DNA of 64,000 bases, taken from positions 62,001 through 126,000 of the forward strand of contig DATJUX010000019.1 of assembly GCA_035502095.1 (NCBI GenBank). Reading direction: 5' to 3'. Under the pieces are notes generated by a model, which saw only the letters and a program-made list of their open reading frames with translations, had not been told where the DNA came from and did not search any database. This document shows, piece after piece, positions 56,121 to 64,000 of this stretch (positions are counted from its first letter, which is position 1; each line of letters begins with the position of its first letter). The DNA is from JAKANT01 sp035502095 (lineage in GTDB: Bacteria; Pseudomonadota; Gammaproteobacteria; Burkholderiales; Burkholderiaceae_F). The position numbers and the translations under genes are program-made.

Positions 56121-57752
56121 TCAGGTCGCGCGCAGGGTCGCGCCAACCATCGCGGCGCCTTTTTCCGCGATCATCAGCGTCGGCGAGTTGGTGTTGCCCG
56201 ATGTGATCGTCGGCATGATCGAAGCATCGATCACCCGCAAGCCCGCGAGGCCGTGCACGCGCAGGTCGTGGCCGACGACAGCGGCCGGATCGCTCGCCGG
56301 CCCCATCTTCGCCGTTCCCACCGGATGGAAGATCGTGGTCCCGATGTCGCCGGCGGCGCGTGCGAGTTCGTCGTCGGTCGTGAGATGCGGGCCGGGCTTG
56401 AACTCCTGCGGCGAATACCGGGCCAGCGGCTCCGCCGCGACGATGCGCCGCGTCAGCCGCAGCGCCGCCGCCGCAACGAGACGATCGCCCGTCGTCGCAA
56501 GGTAGTTGGGCGCGATCGCGGGCGGCTGCAGGGGATCCGCAGAGCGAATCGCGATCGATCCGCGCGACTGCGGACGCAGGTGGCAGACCGAGGCGGTGAA
56601 GGCATCGAACGAGTGCAGCGGTTCGCCGAAGCGGTCGAGCGAGAGCGGCTGGACGTGATACTCCAGGTCCGGCCGCGTCACGCCGGGGTTTGAATGCGCG
56701 AACGCACCGAGCTGACTCGGACTCATCGTCAGCGGCCCGCGCCGGAACAACGCGTATTGCAGCGCCATCCCCGCCTTGGACCAGAAGCGCGCGGCCAGCG
56801 TATTGAGCGTCGCAACGCCGGAGAGCTTGAATGCCATCCGCAATTGCAGATGATCCTGCAGGTTCGCACCAACGCCAGGCAACGCGTGCCGGACCTCGAT
56901 ACCGTGGCGCTGCAGCAGTTCGCCAGGCCCGACGCCGGAGAGTTGCAGCAACTGCGGCGACGCGACGGTGCCAGAAGCAAGCAGGACCTCGCCCCGCGCG
57001 CCGATGCGGTTGCGCTCGCCGTCGCGCAGGACCTCGATGCCGACGCAGCGCTTGTCGTCGAAAACCAGGCGCGTCGCACGGGTCTGCGTGAAGACGGCAA
57101 GGTTGGGCCGGCGCCGGATCGGGTGCAGGAAAGCGTCGGCCGCATTCCAGCGCACACCGCGCTTCTGGTTCACGTCGAAGTAACCGCAACCGAAGTTGTT
57201 GCCGCGGTTGAAGTCGTCGGTGGGCGGGATGCCGACCGCGCCCGCGGCGGCGCGGAACGCATCGAGGATCGTCCACGACAGCCGCTGCTTCTCGACACGC
57301 CATTCGTTGCCGGCGCCATGCAGGGAATCGGCGCCGCCAAAGTAGTCCTCGTGGCGCACGAAGAACCCGAGCAGGTCGCCCCATGACCAGCCGGGATTGG
57401 CACCGTACCCATCCCCCGCACGCCAGCCGTCGTAGTCCTCGCGCTGGCCGCGCATGTAAATCATGCCGTTGATGGAGGAGCAGCCGCCCAGCACCTTGCC
57501 GCGCGGGTAACCGACCGCGCGCCCGTTCAATCCTTCGACCGGCTCGGTCTCGAAACACCAGTCGGTGCGTGGATTGCCGATGCAGTACAGGTATCCGACC
57601 GGAATGCGGATCCAGATGTAGCCGTCGTCGCCGCCCGCTTCGAGCAACGCAACCTGCATCCGCGGATCGGCGGAAAGGCGATTGGCCAGCAGGCACCCGG
57701 CCGTCCCGGCGCCGGCGATCACGACGTCGAAGGTGCCGAGGTCGCGAATCAA
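56121..57752 (-). CDS. GMC-family FAD-dependent oxidoreductase
   Basis: Encodes 543 aa. The ADP-binding GAGTAG (14-19), GMC signature 1 (GKVLGGCSSINGMIYMRGQR) and signature 2 (LASGTVASPQLLQLSGVGP), and the C-terminal histidine region (FHPVGTAKMG, SGNTNSPTLMIAE) are all present. Related to choline/alcohol dehydrogenases; the substrate is unknown. The frame starts with TTG at 57752. An ATG at 57766 in another frame, with AGGAAA before it, opens a 5-codon ORF (MRNVR) whose stop overlaps the TTG, possibly a coupled leader. It converges on the decarboxylase gene. Confidence 0.88.
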   Translation of the reverse strand: MIRDLGTFDVVIAGAGTAGCLLANRLSADPRMQVALLEAGGDDGYIWIRIPVGYLYCIGNPRTDWCFETEPVEGLNGRAVGYPRGKVLGGCSSINGMIYMRGQREDYDGWRAGDGYGANPGWSWGDLLGFFVRHEDYFGGADSLHGAGNEWRVEKQRLSWTILDAFRAAAGAVGIPPTDDFNRGNNFGCGYFDVNQKRGVRWNAADAFLHPIRRRPNLAVFTQTRATRLVFDDKRCVGIEVLRDGERNRIGARGEVLLASGTVASPQLLQLSGVGPGELLQRHGIEVRHALPGVGANLQDHLQLRMAFKLSGVATLNTLAARFWSKAGMALQYALFRRGPLTMSPSQLGAFAHSNPGVTRPDLEYHVQPLSLDRFGEPLHSFDAFTASVCHLRPQSRGSIAIRSADPLQPPAIAPNYLATTGDRLVAAAALRLTRRIVAAEPLARYSPQEFKPGPHLTTDDELARAAGDIGTTIFHPVGTAKMGPASDPAAVVGHDLRVHGLAGLRVIDASIMPTITSGNTNSPTLMIAEKGAAMVGATLRAT

Positions 57753-57774
57753 CGAACGTTCCTCATGGCTTTCC

Positions 57775-57780
57775 TATAAT
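57775..57780 (+). promoter_or_regulatory. predicted -10 element of argD
   Basis: A perfect TATAAT with no good -35. Transcription would start near 57787, just before the terminator-like hairpin. Confidence 0.5.
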
Positions 57781-57788
57781 CCGCGCAA

Positions 57789-57819
57789 CGCGGCGTTGGC
57801 GTGCGCCGCGTTTTCTTTT
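57789..57819 (+). promoter_or_regulatory. terminator-like hairpin in the argD leader
   Basis: A perfect 7-bp stem CGCGGCG/CGCCGCG with an 8-base loop is followed by TTTTCTTTT, the form of an intrinsic terminator. No plus-strand gene ends upstream, since the GMC gene runs the other way. It sits only a few bases after the predicted start site and 18 bases before the argD ATG, which suggests an attenuator or a 5' stabilising stem. Confidence 0.5.
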
Positions 57820-57836
57820 CCGCAGCGAGCGTGCCG

Positions 57837-59024
57837 ATGTCGCACTTGATGAACACCTACAACCGCCTGCCGGTTGCATTCACCCATGGCAAGGGAGCCT
57901 GGCTCTATGGCGACGACGGCAAAGAATACTTGGATGCGCTCGCCGGCATTGCAGTGAACGGCCTTGGCCATGCGCATCCGAAGCTCGTGCAGGCGCTCGC
58001 CGACCAGGCCGGCAAGCTCATCCACACCTCCAACATCTACCGCGTCCGCGAGCAGGAGCAACTTGCCGACCGCCTGTGCGCGATCTCAGGCATGCAGGAG
58101 GTCTTCTTCGGCAATTCTGGCGCCGAGGCGAACGAGGCCGCGCTGAAGCTGGTGCGTTTCTATGGCCACAAGCATGGCAATCCGCAAGCGCAGACGATCG
58201 TCATGCGCAATGCCTGGCACGGCCGCACCCTGGCGACGCTGGCGGCCACGGGAAGCGAGAAGGCCCGCCAGGGCTTCGACCCGCTGCCAAGCGGATTCAT
58301 CCAGGTGCCCTACAACGATCTCGAGGCGGTCGAGCGTGCCGCCAGCGCCGATCCGCGCGTGCTGGCGATCTGGCTCGAGGTGCTGCAAGGCGAGGGCGGC
58401 ATCAACATCGCCGACCCCACGTACGTGCGCGCATTGCGCGAGCTGTGCGATCGGCGCGGCTGGCTGCTCATGATCGACGAGGTGCAGTCGGGCACCGGAC
58501 GCACTGGAAAATGGTTCGCCTATCAGTGGTGCGACCTCCGACCGGACGTCCTCACGGTCGCGAAGGGACTCGGTTCCGGGGTCCCGATCGGTGCCATCGC
58601 CGCGACCGGCCGTGGTGCCGGTGTTTTCGGCCCAGGCAACCACGGCACGACCTTCGGCGGCGGCCCCTTCGCCTGCCGGGCCGGTCTCGAGACGCTGCGC
58701 ATCCTGGAGGAGGAAAACCTGCTCGCCAACGCCGCGGCGCAGGGTGAGCGCCTGCGCGACGGACTCGCGCGCGAGCTTGCGAATGTGCCGGGTGTGGTCG
58801 CGATCCGCGGCAAGGGGCTCATGATCGGTGTGGAGTTGGATCGCCCGTGCGCAGAGGTCGTGCGGCTGGCCCTCGAGGCGCGCCTGCTCATAAACGTCAC
58901 GCAGGACTCGGTGATCCGGTTGCTGCCGCCGCTCGTCATCGACGCGCGCGAGGCGGACGAGATCGTCGCGCGCCTGGTCCCGTGCGTGCGACAGTTCGTT
59001 TCCTCCACGCGCAGCGCGGCATAG
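57837..59024 (+). CDS. argD: acetylornithine aminotransferase
   Basis: Encodes 395 aa. ArgD moves an amino group between N-acetylornithine and 2-oxoglutarate, often also acting in lysine synthesis. The PLP lysine is in VLTVAKGLGSGVPIGAI; NSGAEANEAALKL and DEVQSGTGRTG are typical. Starts at 57837 (MSHLMNTYNRLPV) or at 57849 (MNTYNRLPV) are both plausible; the frame's earlier ATG at 57801 is inside the hairpin. argF follows 7 bases later. Confidence 0.92.
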   Translation: MSHLMNTYNRLPVAFTHGKGAWLYGDDGKEYLDALAGIAVNGLGHAHPKLVQALADQAGKLIHTSNIYRVREQEQLADRLCAISGMQEVFFGNSGAEANEAALKLVRFYGHKHGNPQAQTIVMRNAWHGRTLATLAATGSEKARQGFDPLPSGFIQVPYNDLEAVERAASADPRVLAIWLEVLQGEGGINIADPTYVRALRELCDRRGWLLMIDEVQSGTGRTGKWFAYQWCDLRPDVLTVAKGLGSGVPIGAIAATGRGAGVFGPGNHGTTFGGGPFACRAGLETLRILEEENLLANAAAQGERLRDGLARELANVPGVVAIRGKGLMIGVELDRPCAEVVRLALEARLLINVTQDSVIRLLPPLVIDAREADEIVARLVPCVRQFVSSTRSAA

Positions 59025-59031
59025 GTCTGGC

Positions 59032-59952
59032 ATGCCGGCGCCGCTCCGCCACTTCCTCAGCTGCGAGGACTTCTCGCGCGCCGACTTCGAGCACGTGTTT
59101 GCGCGAACCCGCGTCATCAAGGACCGGTTCAAGCGCTACGAGTTCTACCAGCCGCTGCGCGATCGCACGCTCGCGATGGTCTTCGAAAAAGCCTCGACGC
59201 GCACCCGTGTCAGTTTCGAGGCCGGCATGTACCAGCTCGGCGGTTCGGTCATCCACCTGACCACCGGCGATTCCCAGCTTGGCCGGGCCGAGCCGATCGA
59301 GGACACCGCGCGCGTGATTTCACGCATGGTCGACATCGTGATGATCCGCACGTACGAGCAGTCGAAGATCGAGCGCTTCGCGGCATGCTCGCGCGTGCCC
59401 GTGATCAACGGCCTGACGAACGAGTTTCACCCCTGCCAGATCCTCGCCGACGTCTACACGTACATCGAGCATCGTGGCTCGATCGCCGGGCGCACGGTGG
59501 CGTGGATCGGTGATGCCAACAACATGGCCTACACCTGGTTGCAGGCGGCCGCACTGCTCGGGTTCACCGTGCGCGTCTCGACGCCTCCGCAATACGGCCT
59601 CGAGCCGGCGCGGGCCCGCGCGGGAGCGCACCTCGAGGTCTGCGCAAATCCGCTCGATGCAGCCCGCGGCGCCGACCTCGTGACGACGGACGTCTGGACC
59701 AGCATGGGTTTCGAAGCGGAAAACGAGGCGCGCCGCCGGGCGTTCGCAGGATGGCGCGTCGATGCCGAAGTGATGCGGGCCGCCAAGGCCGATGCGTTGT
59801 TCATGCACTGCCTGCCGGCCCATCGCGGCGAGGAAGTGACCGCGGACGTGCTCGAAGGGGCGCAGTCGGTGGTGTGGGACGAAGCCGAGAACCGCCTGCA
59901 TGCCCAGAAGGCACTGATGGAGTACCTGTTGCTTGGGCGCGATGTGCAGTGA
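59032..59952 (+). CDS. argF: ornithine carbamoyltransferase
   Basis: Encodes 306 aa. It makes citrulline from ornithine and carbamoyl phosphate. The carbamoyl-phosphate site STRTR (55-59), the HPCQ motif (NEFHPCQILAD) and the HCLP motif (FMHCLPAHRGEE) are complete. The size matches anabolic enzymes. It lies between argD and the Bug gene, 33 bases apart from the latter. Confidence 0.95.
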   Translation: MPAPLRHFLSCEDFSRADFEHVFARTRVIKDRFKRYEFYQPLRDRTLAMVFEKASTRTRVSFEAGMYQLGGSVIHLTTGDSQLGRAEPIEDTARVISRMVDIVMIRTYEQSKIERFAACSRVPVINGLTNEFHPCQILADVYTYIEHRGSIAGRTVAWIGDANNMAYTWLQAAALLGFTVRVSTPPQYGLEPARARAGAHLEVCANPLDAARGADLVTTDVWTSMGFEAENEARRRAFAGWRVDAEVMRAAKADALFMHCLPAHRGEEVTADVLEGAQSVVWDEAENRLHAQKALMEYLLLGRDVQ

Positions 59953-59985
59953 AAGGGAGCGCGGTCGAACCGCAGGAGTAGCGCC

Positions 59986-60960
59986 ATGAGGAGGCGTGTA
60001 CTGCTCGCATACGCCAGTGCCGGCGCCGCACTCGGCATCGCCTCGCGCGCGCACGCGCAAGGTTGGCCGAGCCGGCCCTTGCGCATGGTCCTGACGGCAC
60101 CGCCCGGGTCGTCGATCGATTTTCTCGGCCGCCTCGTCGGCGACATGCTGAAGGAGCGGCTCGGGCAGCCAGTCGTTCCGGAGAATCGTGCGCAGGCCGG
60201 CGGCACGCTCGGGACCGAGCTCATCGCGCACGCGGAAAAGGACGGATACACCTTCGGCCTGTCCTTCACCGCACCCCTTGCAACGGCGCCGTATTTGTAC
60301 TCGAGGCTCGCATACGACCCCGCGCGCGACCTGGCGCCGATCGTTTTGGTCGGTTCGGCGCCGAACATCCTGGCCGTGCCGGCCACACTGCCGGTGAATT
60401 CGTTCAAGGAGTTCATCGAATACGCGCGCGCGCGCCCCGGGCAGCTCAACTACGCCTCGGTCGGCAATGGCAGCACGTCGCATCTGGCGATGGAGCTTTT
60501 GAAGACGCAAGGAAGGATCTTCCTGGCGCACATCCCGTACAACGGAGCGCCGCCCGCCGTGCAGGCGATCGCGGCCGGCGAGGTGCAGGCGATCATGTCG
60601 AATCCCACGTCGTTGCTGCCGCTGATCACGGCCAGGCGCGTGAAGCCGCTCGCGGTCACCAGCCGCACGCGCTGGAGCCATATGAAGGAGCTGCCGACCA
60701 TTGCCGAAAGCGGATTCGCCGGTTTCGAGGCTGTGGCATGGAACGGCTTTGTCGCGCCGAGCGGGATACCAGCCGGGTTGATCGAACGACTGAATCGCGA
60801 GATCAATGCCATTCTCGCCAACCCCGAGGTCAGGCCGCGCATCGAGGGCGCCGGCTGGGATGTCGTGGGCGGATCCCCGCAGCAATTCGCCGACTTCATG
60901 GCCGCCGAACGCGCGCGCTGGCGACCAGTGATCGCAAGCAGTGGAGCGCGGCTCGACTGA
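59986..60960 (+). CDS. Bug-family binding protein inside the arginine operon
   Basis: Encodes 324 aa. A signal peptide (VLLAYASAGAALGIASRAHA) is followed by the Bug fold: GWPSRPLRMVLTAPPGSSID, VVPENRAQAGG, AHIPYNGAPPAVQAIAAGE and the C-terminal GWDVVGGSPQQFADFM. It lies 33 bases after argF and 12 bases before argG, all on one strand, so it is probably in the same transcript. No TctA or TctB gene is near. The ligand is unknown; a compound of the arginine pathway is a reasonable guess. Confidence 0.88.
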   Translation: MRRRVLLAYASAGAALGIASRAHAQGWPSRPLRMVLTAPPGSSIDFLGRLVGDMLKERLGQPVVPENRAQAGGTLGTELIAHAEKDGYTFGLSFTAPLATAPYLYSRLAYDPARDLAPIVLVGSAPNILAVPATLPVNSFKEFIEYARARPGQLNYASVGNGSTSHLAMELLKTQGRIFLAHIPYNGAPPAVQAIAAGEVQAIMSNPTSLLPLITARRVKPLAVTSRTRWSHMKELPTIAESGFAGFEAVAWNGFVAPSGIPAGLIERLNREINAILANPEVRPRIEGAGWDVVGGSPQQFADFMAAERARWRPVIASSGARLD

Positions 60961-60972
60961 ACCTGGGCAGCC

Positions 60973-62313
60973 ATGGGAACCATCCTTCAGCACCTGCCAA
61001 TCCGGCAACGGGTCGGCATCGCATTTTCCGGCGGCCTCGACACGAGTGCGGCACTGCTCTGGATGCGCCAGAAGGGCGCGATCCCGTATGCCTACACCGC
61101 CAACCTCGGCCAGCCCGACGAGCCGGACTACGACGAGATACCGCGCAAGGCGATGCAATACGGTGCCGAGAAGGCGCGCCTCGTCGATTGCCGCGCGCAG
61201 CTCGTCGCCGAAGGAATCGCCGCGCTCCAGTGCGGGGCGTTCCATGTCTCGACCGCCGGGCTCACCTACTTCAACACCACGCCGATCGGGCGCGCGGTCA
61301 CCGGCACGATGCTGGTCGCCGCGATGAAGGAAGACGATGTCCACATCTGGGGCGACGGCAGCACCTTCAAAGGCAACGATATCGAGCGTTTCTATCGCTA
61401 CGGTCTACTCGCCAATCCGGGCCTGAAGATCTACAAGCCGTGGCTGGACCAGGCCTTCATCGACGAACTCGGCGGGCGTGCCGAGATGTCGGAATTCATG
61501 CGCCAGTCCGGTTTCGCCTACCGGATGACGGCCGAGAAGGCCTATTCGACCGACTCCAACATGCTCGGCGCGACGCACGAGGCGAAGGATCTCGAGCGCC
61601 TCGACCGCGACATCACCATCGTCCAGCCCATCATGGGAACCGCGTTCTGGCGCGACGACGTGCCGATCAAGCGCGAGCAGGTGACGGTGCGGTTCGAGGA
61701 GGGGCTGCCAGTGGCCCTGAACGGCATGCGCTTCGACGACAGGGTCGCGTTGATGCTCGAGGCCAATCGAATCGGCGGACGCCATGGCCTCGGCATGTCC
61801 GACCAGATCGAGAACCGCATCATCGAGGCCAAAAGCCGCGGCATCTACGAAGCGCCGGGACTGGCGCTGCTGTTCATTGCCTACGAACGCCTGATCACCG
61901 GCATCCACAACGAAGACACGATCGAGCAGTACCGCGACTACGGGCGCCGCCTCGGCCGCCTGCTCTATCAGGGCCGCTGGTTCGATCCGCAGGCCATCAT
62001 GCTGCGCGATTCGGCGCAGCGCTGGGTCGCGCGCGCGATCACCGGCGAAGTCACGCTCGAGCTGCGGCGCGGCAACGACTATTCGATTCTCGACACCGCA
62101 TCGCCCAACCTCACGTACAAGCCCGAGCGGCTGACCATGGAGAGAGGCGAATCGAGTTTCTCGCCGCAGGACCGGATCGGTCAGCTGACAATGCGCAACC
62201 TCGACATCGCCGACACGCGGGAAAAACTGGTCACCTACTCCAAGGCGGGCCTGCTGTCGCAGGGGGACGACTCTCCCCTGCCGCTGATCCGGATCGAGAA
62301 GACGAGCGACTGA
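60973..62313 (+). CDS. argG: argininosuccinate synthase
   Basis: Encodes 446 aa of the E. coli-like long type. ArgG joins citrulline and aspartate using ATP. The PP-loop SGGLDTS (19-25), the TSTAGLTYFNTTPIGRAVTG-like segment and YSTDSNMLGATHEAKDLE are intact. The start gives MGTILQHLPIRQRVGIAF. It converges on murB with a 3-base gap. argH is not in the window. Confidence 0.95.
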   Translation: MGTILQHLPIRQRVGIAFSGGLDTSAALLWMRQKGAIPYAYTANLGQPDEPDYDEIPRKAMQYGAEKARLVDCRAQLVAEGIAALQCGAFHVSTAGLTYFNTTPIGRAVTGTMLVAAMKEDDVHIWGDGSTFKGNDIERFYRYGLLANPGLKIYKPWLDQAFIDELGGRAEMSEFMRQSGFAYRMTAEKAYSTDSNMLGATHEAKDLERLDRDITIVQPIMGTAFWRDDVPIKREQVTVRFEEGLPVALNGMRFDDRVALMLEANRIGGRHGLGMSDQIENRIIEAKSRGIYEAPGLALLFIAYERLITGIHNEDTIEQYRDYGRRLGRLLYQGRWFDPQAIMLRDSAQRWVARAITGEVTLELRRGNDYSILDTASPNLTYKPERLTMERGESSFSPQDRIGQLTMRNLDIADTREKLVTYSKAGLLSQGDDSPLPLIRIEKTSD

Positions 62314-62316
62314 ACT

Positions 62317-63336
62317 TCACACGATCAGGGGTTCCGGCTCGAGCACGACCCCGAAGCGTTCGGCGACCTTGTCCTGGACCTCGCGCGCGAGCGCGAGGAT
62401 TTCGGCGCCGGTCGCTCCGCCGCGGTTGACCAGGACCAGGGCCTGTTTCTCGTAGACCCCGGCACGACCGCGGGTCGCGCCTTTCAGCCCCGCCGCATCG
62501 ATCAACCAGCCGGCCGCGAGCTTGAAACGTCCCCCCGGCAGCGCGTAACCGACCAGCGATGGAAAACGCGCGATCAGTTCGCCGTGCTTTTCGCGCGAGA
62601 CGACGGGGTTCTTGAAGAAGCTTCCGGCGTTGCCCAGCGATGCCGGGTCGGGAAGCTTGCGGCGGCGGATGGTGACGACCGTGTCGAAAATGTCGTGCGG
62701 AGTCGGACGGTCGACGCGGCGGTGTTTCAGCTCGTTCGCCACGTCCGCGTAACCGGCGATCGGTTGCCATCGTTTCGGCAGGCTCAATACGACCGCGGTG
62801 ATCACGCGGCTGCCGAAATCGCGCTTGAAGATGCTGTCGCGATAGCCGAAGCCGCAGTCGTCGAGCGCAAGCGTCCCGAGGCGACCCGAATCGAAGTCCC
62901 AGGCCTGCAGGCTGTGAAAGCGCTCGGCGAGTTCGAGCCCGTAGGCACCGATGTTCTGGATCGGCGCCGCACCAACCTGGCCTGGAATCAGCGCCAGGTT
63001 CTCGAGGCCCGGGCGCCCATCCGCGAGCAGTGCCTCGACCGTTGCGTGCCAGTCTTCGCCGGCGCCAGCCTCGACCAGCCAGGCGTCGGCGGTGTCCCCG
63101 ATGGCGCGCCGTCCGCGCAGGTCGACCTTGACGACCACTCCGTCGAAGTCGCCTGCGAACAGCAGGTTGCTTCCACCGCCAAGGATCAGGCGCTTGTGGC
63201 CGCGCAACACCGGATGCGCGCCGAATTCGGCGAGGTCGTCCGTCGTGCGGACACGCACGAAGAAGCGCGCCTTGGCGTCGACGCCGAACGTATTGAACGG
63301 CCGCAGCGCTGCATTTTCGAGGACTTCGAGAGGCAT
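62317..63336 (-). CDS. murB: UDP-N-acetylenolpyruvoylglucosamine reductase
   Basis: Encodes 339 aa of the type I (E. coli-like) form. MurB reduces UDP-GlcNAc-enolpyruvate to UDP-MurNAc in peptidoglycan synthesis. The FAD motif LILGGGSNLLFAGDFDGVVV, the catalytic serine in NAGSFFKNPV, and the tail EVQDKVAERFGVVLEPE are present. The ATG at 63336 gives MPLEVLENAALRPFNTFGVD. Confidence 0.95.
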   Translation of the reverse strand: MPLEVLENAALRPFNTFGVDAKARFFVRVRTTDDLAEFGAHPVLRGHKRLILGGGSNLLFAGDFDGVVVKVDLRGRRAIGDTADAWLVEAGAGEDWHATVEALLADGRPGLENLALIPGQVGAAPIQNIGAYGLELAERFHSLQAWDFDSGRLGTLALDDCGFGYRDSIFKRDFGSRVITAVVLSLPKRWQPIAGYADVANELKHRRVDRPTPHDIFDTVVTIRRRKLPDPASLGNAGSFFKNPVVSREKHGELIARFPSLVGYALPGGRFKLAAGWLIDAAGLKGATRGRAGVYEKQALVLVNRGGATGAEILALAREVQDKVAERFGVVLEPEPLIV

Positions 63337-63539
63337 CGAGCCAGTATAAGAACGCCACCGGCGGGACTCGTAGGCACGGCCTCTCGGGCTCCCCACATGT
63401 CACGACATCGCGGTCCGTTTGATGCAACGCAGCGCCCGCGCAGCGGGCGACTAGCGGCGGGGCTCGTCCCACCGCTGGTGGGTTGAATTTCTGGGCTTTT
63501 TTGCATGATAGCGTTAATATGGGATGGTAGGCTAAAAAG

Positions 63540-63932
63540 ATGAAGCCCCGTCTCCGTTCATACGATCCATTCGCGGAGCTGCATCCGGGCGTGCCTCGGC
63601 CGGCCGCCAACGATGCTGTAACGCCGCAGGCTCCTCTCACAACCGGCAACGGCCGGTCGGTTCTCGAGTCGCGTTATCCCGGCATGGTGCAGGCGATCTG
63701 CCTGATGTGGGGCTACGCGGAGTTGAACGCCTACTTCGATCGCCTCTGGCTCGCCGACGGATCGCAGACACCGATCGTTCCCGAGGCGATGTCCGAGTTA
63801 ATGCTGCTCGCTCAGATCCATCAGGCGATCGTGCCACAGCGGCCTGGCCGGTCGTTGGCCACCATCTACGGAACCGACTACACGCGCGGCAGCCGCCGCG
63901 ACGTGTGGGAGGACCTACCGAGGCGTCGCTGA
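63540..63932 (+). CDS. orphan soluble protein of unknown function
   Basis: Encodes 130 aa with no signal peptide or membrane segment. The central part (YPGMVQAICLMWGYAELNAY) and the segment IVPEAMSELMLLAQIHQAIV look like a folded helical domain; the C-terminus is basic. The composition suggests a conserved protein, but I cannot name its family. The upstream 203 bases hold the murB and this gene's promoters; the ATG follows AGGCTAAAAAG. Confidence 0.65.
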   Translation: MKPRLRSYDPFAELHPGVPRPAANDAVTPQAPLTTGNGRSVLESRYPGMVQAICLMWGYAELNAYFDRLWLADGSQTPIVPEAMSELMLLAQIHQAIVPQRPGRSLATIYGTDYTRGSRRDVWEDLPRRR

Positions 63933-63942
63933 AGCGACCGCC

Positions 63943-64000
63943 TCAGCGCACCAACCCGTCGCTCCAGCGTGCGTAGAGGCGCGCGGCGACCCGATTCATC
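63943..64000 (-). CDS. 3' end of a gene running out of the window (partial)
   Basis: A minus-strand frame is open from the window edge to a TGA at 63943-63945, reading MNRVAARLYARWSDGLVR. It ends 10 bases from the plus-strand orphan gene. Too little is visible to name it; the ATG at 63999 may be an internal methionine. Confidence 0.4.
   Translation of the reverse strand, partial: MNRVAARLYARWSDGLVR

Noticed and set aside
59320..61344. 674-codon minus-strand frame opposite argF, Bug and argG
   Set aside because: Shadow of three intact plus-strand genes.

Overview
The window is a dense (about 65% G+C by eye), core-genome stretch of a betaproteobacterium. Evidence for this: the rpsU-yqeY-dnaG-rpoD block with a CAU tRNA behind it, the exbB-exbD-lpxK-Trm112-kdsB-adk run, divergent clpSA/cspA facing icd, a DUF3579 gene near argF/argG, and two Bug-type (tripartite tricarboxylate transporter) binding proteins of the kind abundant in Burkholderiales. 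The clean reading frames and the lack of transposase, integrase, phage or plasmid genes suggest a stable chromosomal region. I cannot name the genus; an environmental Burkholderiales-like lineage fits best.

Layout. 1-3.3 kb: CoA-binding protein, MetY-type sulfhydrylase, RhlE helicase. 3.5-8.8 kb (minus): the macromolecular-synthesis block rpsU-yqeY-dnaG-rpoD and a tRNA, divergent from tsaD. 9.9-13.9 kb (minus): a six-gene run fkpB-ispH-chalcone-isomerase-like-xerD-ybaK-plsY, followed by radC and rpmB-rpmG. 15.5-19.4 kb: four tightly coupled genes matching the ABC system that normally accompanies PQQ-dependent alcohol dehydrogenases, here without a dehydrogenase. 19.4-25.9 kb: Bug protein, putative outer-membrane protein, fatty-acid desaturase, MscS channel, rsmB, purN. 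26-32.5 kb: ribF-ileS-lspA-coaBC-(2-TM protein)-dut. 32.5-39 kb: a flavocytochrome c sulfide dehydrogenase-like pair, clpSA, cspA, icd. 39-42 kb: small secreted protein, DUF192 protein, Urate_ox_N-type membrane protein, xseA. 42.3-48.7 kb: exbBD-lpxK-Trm112-kdsB-adk and a proton-pumping pyrophosphatase. 48.7-53.4 kb: acetyltransferase, orphan secreted protein, SDR, peroxiredoxin, murJ, rpsT. 53.4-62.3 kb: DUF3579, PLP decarboxylase, GMC oxidoreductase, then argD-argF-Bug-argG. 62.3-64 kb: murB, an orphan gene, and the clipped end of a further gene.

Working together. Most genes are housekeeping: translation (ileS, tRNA, ribosomal proteins, tsaD, ybaK), envelope building (lspA, lpxK, kdsB, murJ, murB, plsY), cofactors (ribF, coaBC, ispH) and late arginine synthesis. 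The metabolic signals beyond this are an orphan PQQ-associated ABC system, possible periplasmic sulfide oxidation, and a membrane pyrophosphatase carrying the potassium-independent signature.

Most interesting non-coding signals: a decayed copy of a tRNA T-arm beside the intact tRNA; a terminator-like hairpin in the argD leader; a perfect 12-bp inverted repeat in the murJ/rpsT divergent region; and a perfect tandem repeat with two DnaA-box-like 9-mers upstream of exbB. The Bug gene embedded between argF and argG and the orphan PQQ-type ABC cluster are the best candidates for undescribed physiology.
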